Assembly: GCA_014376325.1 (NCBI GenBank)
Contig: JACMRP010000267.1
Span: 1-9,546, forward strand
Length of the DNA stretch: 9,546 nt
Source of the DNA: Pseudobdellovibrionaceae bacterium
Lineage (GTDB): Bacteria > Bdellovibrionota > Bdellovibrionia > Bdellovibrionales > Bdellovibrionaceae
Direction of reading: 5' to 3'
In this document: piece after piece, positions 6,572 to 9,546 of the stretch
Layout: each line of letters begins with the position of its first letter
Numbering within the stretch: position 1 is the first letter of the stretch
Notes under the pieces: model-generated
The model's input: only the letters and a program-made list of their open reading frames with translations
What the model was told of the DNA's origin: nothing
Database searches by the model: none
Program-made: the position numbers and the translations under genes

Positions 6572-7775
6572 TGGCAGCTCCCTTGCTGGTTGCGTGATGA
6601 CGGCGGTCTAATTCTTCGACGATCATCATCTTACGTTGTAAAACTTCATCCAAATTATTTTTCTGTCCAACAGACAGGCATTCAATCGTCCAACCAATCC
6701 CATGATTGATTTGGGTACGGTAAACATTCATTTCGGTGTAGCGTTGCGCGAACGCTATCCAAGGCGTTTTAGCAATACCGATCATTCGAAGTGTCGCGGC
6801 AAAAACAGCGTCCACCGACATTTGCTCCGCACACTTCTGGCTTGATTGCGAGCACGGTGCCGAATGTGGACATGGGCCACAGGCGACTCGGCTTTCAAGG
6901 ATCATCGAATCGTGAGAGTAAGCCCCGGTTTGCATTGGCTGACTGCTCCCCAAGGATAATTCCAGGATCGGTACTTCGTGAAGGGCCGCAATATGCTTTA
7001 CGCTCGTATCGCCAGTGACAAGCAATGCCGCGCTTCGAATGTGATTCGAAGCTTCTTCAAAATCGCATATCAGCAATTCACTCTCCGAAAAATAGGACGA
7101 TAAGATTTCTTTTTCAAACGGCGCGCCAAGGATACGGACGCTGTAATCCGTTTCTATAAAAATGCGTTTCGCTAATTTCTGGTAACTTTCAATCTGCCAA
7201 TTTTTCTTACGGTCACTTGTCAGTGGCTGAATCAGAATTAATTTTTGGCCGTTCGCCTTCGTCGTTTTAGAAGAGGCCGCTTTCAACGGAATCTCTAACG
7301 CCTTCGCGAGAAGCTCGGTGTAATGAAAGCCCGCGGCATCCGGAGTGCCGAAGTAACTATTGAAAAATTGAATCCATGGATTATTCAGCCCGTGAAATCT
7401 TCCTTGCTCGGAATAGATTCCGAACTGGAATTTCGTGTTCACCAGTCCCGCAATATGAGCGGTCAACCGATTGTGGGTAAAGTTATAGATAACTTCGTAG
7501 TGTTCTTCATTGAGCTCGGCAACCATGGTCTTTAAATTCTGGAGTCCCCAGAAAATGTTGAACTCGTTTTCGCCGCAGCTCTTTTGTAATTGGTCTCGGT
7601 CAAAATATATAAATCGATCTACGATACCCGCGAACAGAAACTCTACCTGCGAAAACTGCTTGTTGATCAATAAATGAATTTCGCTACCTGGATGCTTTAG
7701 CTTAAGGCCTTCGATAAGCGGTCGCTGCAAAACTAAATCACCCAGTCTTAAAAGCGACATTCCAAGAATTTTCAC
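6525..7775 (-). CDS. GT9-family glycosyltransferase (heptosyltransferase-like) with four-cysteine cluster, GTG start
   Basis: 416 residues. The start is GTG at 7775, overlapping the previous stop as GTGA and preceded by AAGGAG 8 nt upstream; it gives MKILGMSLLRLGD, the normal GT9 N-terminus. GT-B fold signs: LRLGDLVLQRPLIEGLK (9-25) with Asp13; the second Rossmann half starting LILIQPLTSDRKKNWQIESY (179-198), where the lysines probably contact the nucleotide sugar; and TGDTSVKHIAAL (254-265), the donor-site signature with Asp256 and His261. Cys299, Cys302, Cys308 and Cys315 form C-x2-C-x5-C-x6-C, a cluster seen in a subset of GT9 proteins after the donor site. Residues from about 334 on form an extension beyond the usual fold, with a Trp/Tyr-rich part and a charged helix. 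With 12% or so of its C-terminal extension shared with the small gene's coding region, its tail (after about residue 400) is poorly structured. Sugar and acceptor are unknown. Confidence 0.9.
   Translation of the reverse strand: MKILGMSLLRLGDLVLQRPLIEGLKLKHPGSEIHLLINKQFSQVEFLFAGIVDRFIYFDRDQLQKSCGENEFNIFWGLQNLKTMVAELNEEHYEVIYNFTHNRLTAHIAGLVNTKFQFGIYSEQGRFHGLNNPWIQFFNSYFGTPDAAGFHYTELLAKALEIPLKAASSKTTKANGQKLILIQPLTSDRKKNWQIESYQKLAKRIFIETDYSVRILGAPFEKEILSSYFSESELLICDFEEASNHIRSAALLVTGDTSVKHIAALHEVPILELSLGSSQPMQTGAYSHDSMILESRVACGPCPHSAPCSQSSQKCAEQMSVDAVFAATLRMIGIAKTPWIAFAQRYTEMNVYRTQINHGIGWTIECLSVGQKNNLDEVLQRKMMIVEELDRRHHATSKGAANERTRKLPDSGAEAS
6578..6584 (-). promoter_or_regulatory. Ribosome binding site of the 56-residue gene
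   Basis: AAGGGAG on the - strand, 6 nt before the ATG at 6571. It lies inside the 3' coding part of the GT9 gene that ends at 6525 and is the main reason for calling the small overlapping gene real. Confidence 0.7.
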
Positions 7776-8395
7776 TTAATAAGCTCCTTGAGAGCTTCGA
7801 AATAGCTCCGTTGCGCCCGCGCCTCTGGGGTTTTAGAATTTATAATGATATCTGTCGCGTCCCTAATAGTTAAAGGGGCCTCGGTGGTTTTTAAGGTCGC
7901 CAAAGTTGTCTCGTCGATTTCTAACCCCAGGTTTGCGAAATGGCGTGCGATCGCGTAAACCGATCGTCCCGTCAGGTTCTTCCAGAGGGAGTAAAATAGA
8001 TCCTCTTGCATTCCCCAACACTGCCGAAAGAAGTAAACCGGCAATGACTTCGTGATCGTCCGTTCGAAGAGCTCTGAGCTCAGCAATTCTTCTAGATTAT
8101 GATAACAAGAATAATTTTCGATAACGGATTGAATCTGTTTCTTGTAGATCGGCGCAAGTTGGTCACGGCATTCAACAATATGAATTTTTAAACCCGGATG
8201 CGCCTCTTGCAAGGCACGGATGTGGAAGCCCGCACCAAGCCCAAGGACCACGATCTCGTTCGAAATGCTCATATTCTGCTCGCTAACCCATTTTTCGGCT
8301 TCCGAGGTGGCATCTTTTAGGCTGCACAAAGCCACGGTTCCCTCAAGGGGAATCAGGTAACCTTCTGCATTTTCTGAAAAAGAAATAGTGTTCAT
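7772..8395 (-). CDS. Rossmann-like protein resembling the N-terminal part of Maf/DUF115 motility-associated proteins
   Basis: 207 residues. After a short beta-rich start (GYLIPLEGTVALCSLKDATSEAEKW), a strand and glycine-rich loop EIVVLGLGAGFHIRAL (47-62) and a second strand ending in an acidic residue (IHIVECR, Glu75) form a Rossmann-type nucleotide or SAM-binding unit. The order 'short segment rich in Ser/Asp, EAEKW helix, then v-lGLGaGfH' resembles the region before the catalytic core of Maf/DUF115 (MAF_flag10-type) flagellin glycosyltransferases, which read 'HSkydP-EA ... GLGLGYH'. The full Maf catalytic domain is absent: after residue 90 there is a helical region (LEELLSSELFERTI, YSLWKNLTGRSVYAIARHF). 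It could be a stand-alone Maf-N-like partner or a methyltransferase-like protein. ATG at 8395 has GAAGG 9 nt upstream and follows the TPR stop by 4 nt. The coding call is firm, the family call tentative. Confidence 0.8.
   Translation of the reverse strand: MNTISFSENAEGYLIPLEGTVALCSLKDATSEAEKWVSEQNMSISNEIVVLGLGAGFHIRALQEAHPGLKIHIVECRDQLAPIYKKQIQSVIENYSCYHNLEELLSSELFERTITKSLPVYFFRQCWGMQEDLFYSLWKNLTGRSVYAIARHFANLGLEIDETTLATLKTTEAPLTIRDATDIIINSKTPEARAQRSYFEALKELIK
7784..7789 (-). promoter_or_regulatory. Ribosome binding site deciding a GTG start
   Basis: AAGGAG on the - strand, 8 nt before the GTG at 7775 and within the last codons of the preceding gene. It supports GTG as the true start of the GT9 gene; a later ATG (codon 6) would remove part of the conserved first beta strand. 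Confidence 0.75.
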
Positions 8396-8399
8396 CGGG

Positions 8400-9546
8400 C
8401 TATGCCTTCTTAATTTTCTTAAGTTTGGATTTTAGTTCAGCAACTTCGATATTTTTTGGATTCCAAAGAAGGACACGTTCGCACTCGAGCTGCGCTTCGG
8501 TGATTTGGCTATTGCCGCAATATAAATTGATAAGCACCAATGACAAACCTTCGTCGAACTCAACATCACCAAGGTACGCTTGCAAAACCGCAATACTTTG
8601 CGCGCAACGATTGTCGCGAAGACCCCAATTAGAAATTAAGTGAACCGCCGTACGATTTGATGGGTTAATATCCAGTGCCGTTTCAAGATTTGCCCATGCA
8701 AGCTCTTGATCGCCCATCTGCGAGTGAACCATTGCAAGGCCTACCCAAGCTTTGTCATTTTTCTTGTTCACTTCGACGGCCTGACGAAAGCAGTACAAAG
8801 ACTTGTCGTAATCTTGCCGCTGAACTTCGAGCGTTCCGAAGTTCACGAGCAAAGTGTCAGACTGCGGATTGATCGTATAGGCCTTGTTGTAATATTCTTC
8901 AGCACCTTCGAAGTCGCCCTGGCGAACTAAGATATTGCCAAGGTTTTTGTAAATTTCAAAAATAGCTTCATTTTCTTCAGTCAGCATCGAAAGGGCTTCG
9001 AAGTATTTACCAGAAGCCAATTCATCTTGGCCAAGCTTGTAATGCAAAGTTGCAAGCTTTTGCACTTGATCAAAGTGACAATCGATTCTGACGATGACGT
9101 TGCGGACTTTTAAAGCCTCTTCCAGCCGCAGTGTCTTTTCTAAACACTCCGCGAGCAGACTGAGTATCGAAACATTTTTTGAATCGTGATTGCTGGCATT
9201 GCGTAGGAGATTCAGCGCGAGCGGATATTCTTTGTGCTTAAATAGCACGCGGGCATTTGCCAAAAGGGTCGCGGCTTTTTCATCGAGTGATCCCCCGAAG
9301 TTGCGCGCTTGTGAAACTTCAGTTTCACGGTCGAAATCGCGAAGAGCTTTTTCACGGTTAAAGTATACCTGCGGCGTCTGAATTTCAACTTGTGAAACGT
9401 TTTCGATTTCCTGGACGTGCTCGCTGGACTTATGAAGGTTATCTAGTTCAAACATCGGTTGCGATTCTCCTATTAGGGACGACTCATGTGTCCCACCAAT
9501 TAGAAAAGCAACCGCGATGCCAAGGCTAAATTTTATTTTGGTTCGA
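8400..9546 (-). CDS. TPR-repeat protein, probably incomplete at its 5' end (right edge)
   Basis: From the ATG at 9455 the protein has 351 residues, but the same frame stays open for 30 more codons to the window edge, so the feature is given as partial. Residues (from the ATG) 61-270 and 301-334 hold about six or seven tetratricopeptide repeats; the clearest is IYKNLGNILVRQGDFEGAEEYYNKAYTINP (168-197), with the typical W/L-G-Y-A-P spacing, followed by repeats at about 200-233 and 234-267. Residues 1-55 are charged and probably disordered. TPR arrays bind other proteins, so it may scaffold the glycosyltransferases encoded downstream or their acceptor. The upstream codons read KIKFSLGIAVAFLIGG, like a signal peptide or membrane anchor, which argues for an earlier start; against this, AGGAGA lies 10 nt before the ATG at 9455 (9466-9471). 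The stop at 8400 is 4 nt before the next gene. Confidence 0.88.
   Translation of the reverse strand, partial: RTKIKFSLGIAVAFLIGGTHESSLIGESQPMFELDNLHKSSEHVQEIENVSQVEIQTPQVYFNREKALRDFDRETEVSQARNFGGSLDEKAATLLANARVLFKHKEYPLALNLLRNASNHDSKNVSILSLLAECLEKTLRLEEALKVRNVIVRIDCHFDQVQKLATLHYKLGQDELASGKYFEALSMLTEENEAIFEIYKNLGNILVRQGDFEGAEEYYNKAYTINPQSDTLLVNFGTLEVQRQDYDKSLYCFRQAVEVNKKNDKAWVGLAMVHSQMGDQELAWANLETALDINPSNRTAVHLISNWGLRDNRCAQSIAVLQAYLGDVEFDEGLSLVLINLYCGNSQITEAQLECERVLLWNPKNIEVAELKSKLKKIKKA
9466..9471 (-). promoter_or_regulatory. Shine-Dalgarno-like AGGAGA before the TPR-gene ATG at 9455
   Basis: AGGAGA on the - strand with 10 nt to the ATG at 9455. It is the evidence for an internal (cytoplasmic) start of the TPR protein and competes with the reading that begins outside the window with a hydrophobic N-terminus. 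Confidence 0.45.

Noticed and set aside
4972..7775. The two GT9 genes as a recent tandem duplication
   Set aside because: They share only family motifs; lengths, C-terminal extensions and the cysteine cluster differ, so they look like distant paralogues.
9478..9525. Possible sigma-70 promoter upstream of the TPR gene (TTGGCA, then a weak ATTGGT-like -10)
   Set aside because: The -10 box is poor and the region may be coding; no promoter can be supported within the window.
1..9546. CRISPR arrays, insertion sequences, tRNA or rRNA genes, attachment sites
   Set aside because: I saw no regularly spaced repeats, transposase motifs, inverted-repeat ends, cloverleaf-like sequence or rRNA segments; the window is almost fully occupied by protein-coding genes.

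Overview
The window looks like chromosomal DNA from a Bdellovibrio-like bacterium (Bdellovibrionota or an old-sense deltaproteobacterium). This rests on the mix of protein families (a vWA-type surface protein tail, multi-domain soluble histidine kinase, paired GT9 glycosyltransferases beside a TPR protein, and the rsmD-coaD pair), moderate GC and very tight gene packing. The assignment is an inference; no marker gene settles it.

Layout. A + strand gene enters from the left edge and ends at 324. It is the C-terminal tail of a probable vWA-domain secreted or lipoprotein. A strong hairpin with a T-run (about 352-381) closes it. Everything else is on the - strand and forms one almost gapless run of ten genes, transcribed from the right edge to 380. 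In order of transcription: a TPR protein whose frame stays open to the right edge (8400-9546); a 207-residue Rossmann-like protein (7772-8395); a GT9 glycosyltransferase with a GTG start (6525-7775); a 56-residue small gene (6401-6571); a second GT9 glycosyltransferase (4972-6429); a soluble sensor histidine kinase (2973-4994); a single-domain response regulator (2623-2976); rsmD (2069-2626); coaD (1579-2064); and a class I aspartate-type aminotransferase (380-1576). The junctions are 4-nt start/stop overlaps, longer overlaps, or gaps of 2-4 nt, so translational coupling along the whole run is likely. The promoter lies outside the window to the right. There is no gene-free stretch longer than 300 bases.

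How the genes may work together. The first five genes (TPR, Rossmann-like protein, GT9, small protein, GT9) look like a glycosylation cassette. The Rossmann-like protein resembles the N-terminal part of Maf/DUF115-type motility-associated glycosyltransferases, and both GT9 enzymes carry non-standard C-terminal helical extensions. Modification of flagellin or another surface structure is therefore a reasonable hypothesis, unproven from sequence. The kinase and regulator form a two-component phosphorelay. The kinase starts with a degenerate receiver domain that has lost its phosphorylation site, whereas the separate regulator keeps all its key residues. The last three genes are housekeeping: 16S rRNA methylation, coenzyme A synthesis and amino-acid transamination.

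Most useful points: a 56-residue gene with a strong ribosome binding site that overlaps both glycosyltransferase genes; a TPR protein that may start further upstream with a signal peptide or membrane anchor; the pseudo-receiver/Cys-cluster PAS kinase; and the candidate glycosylation cassette itself.
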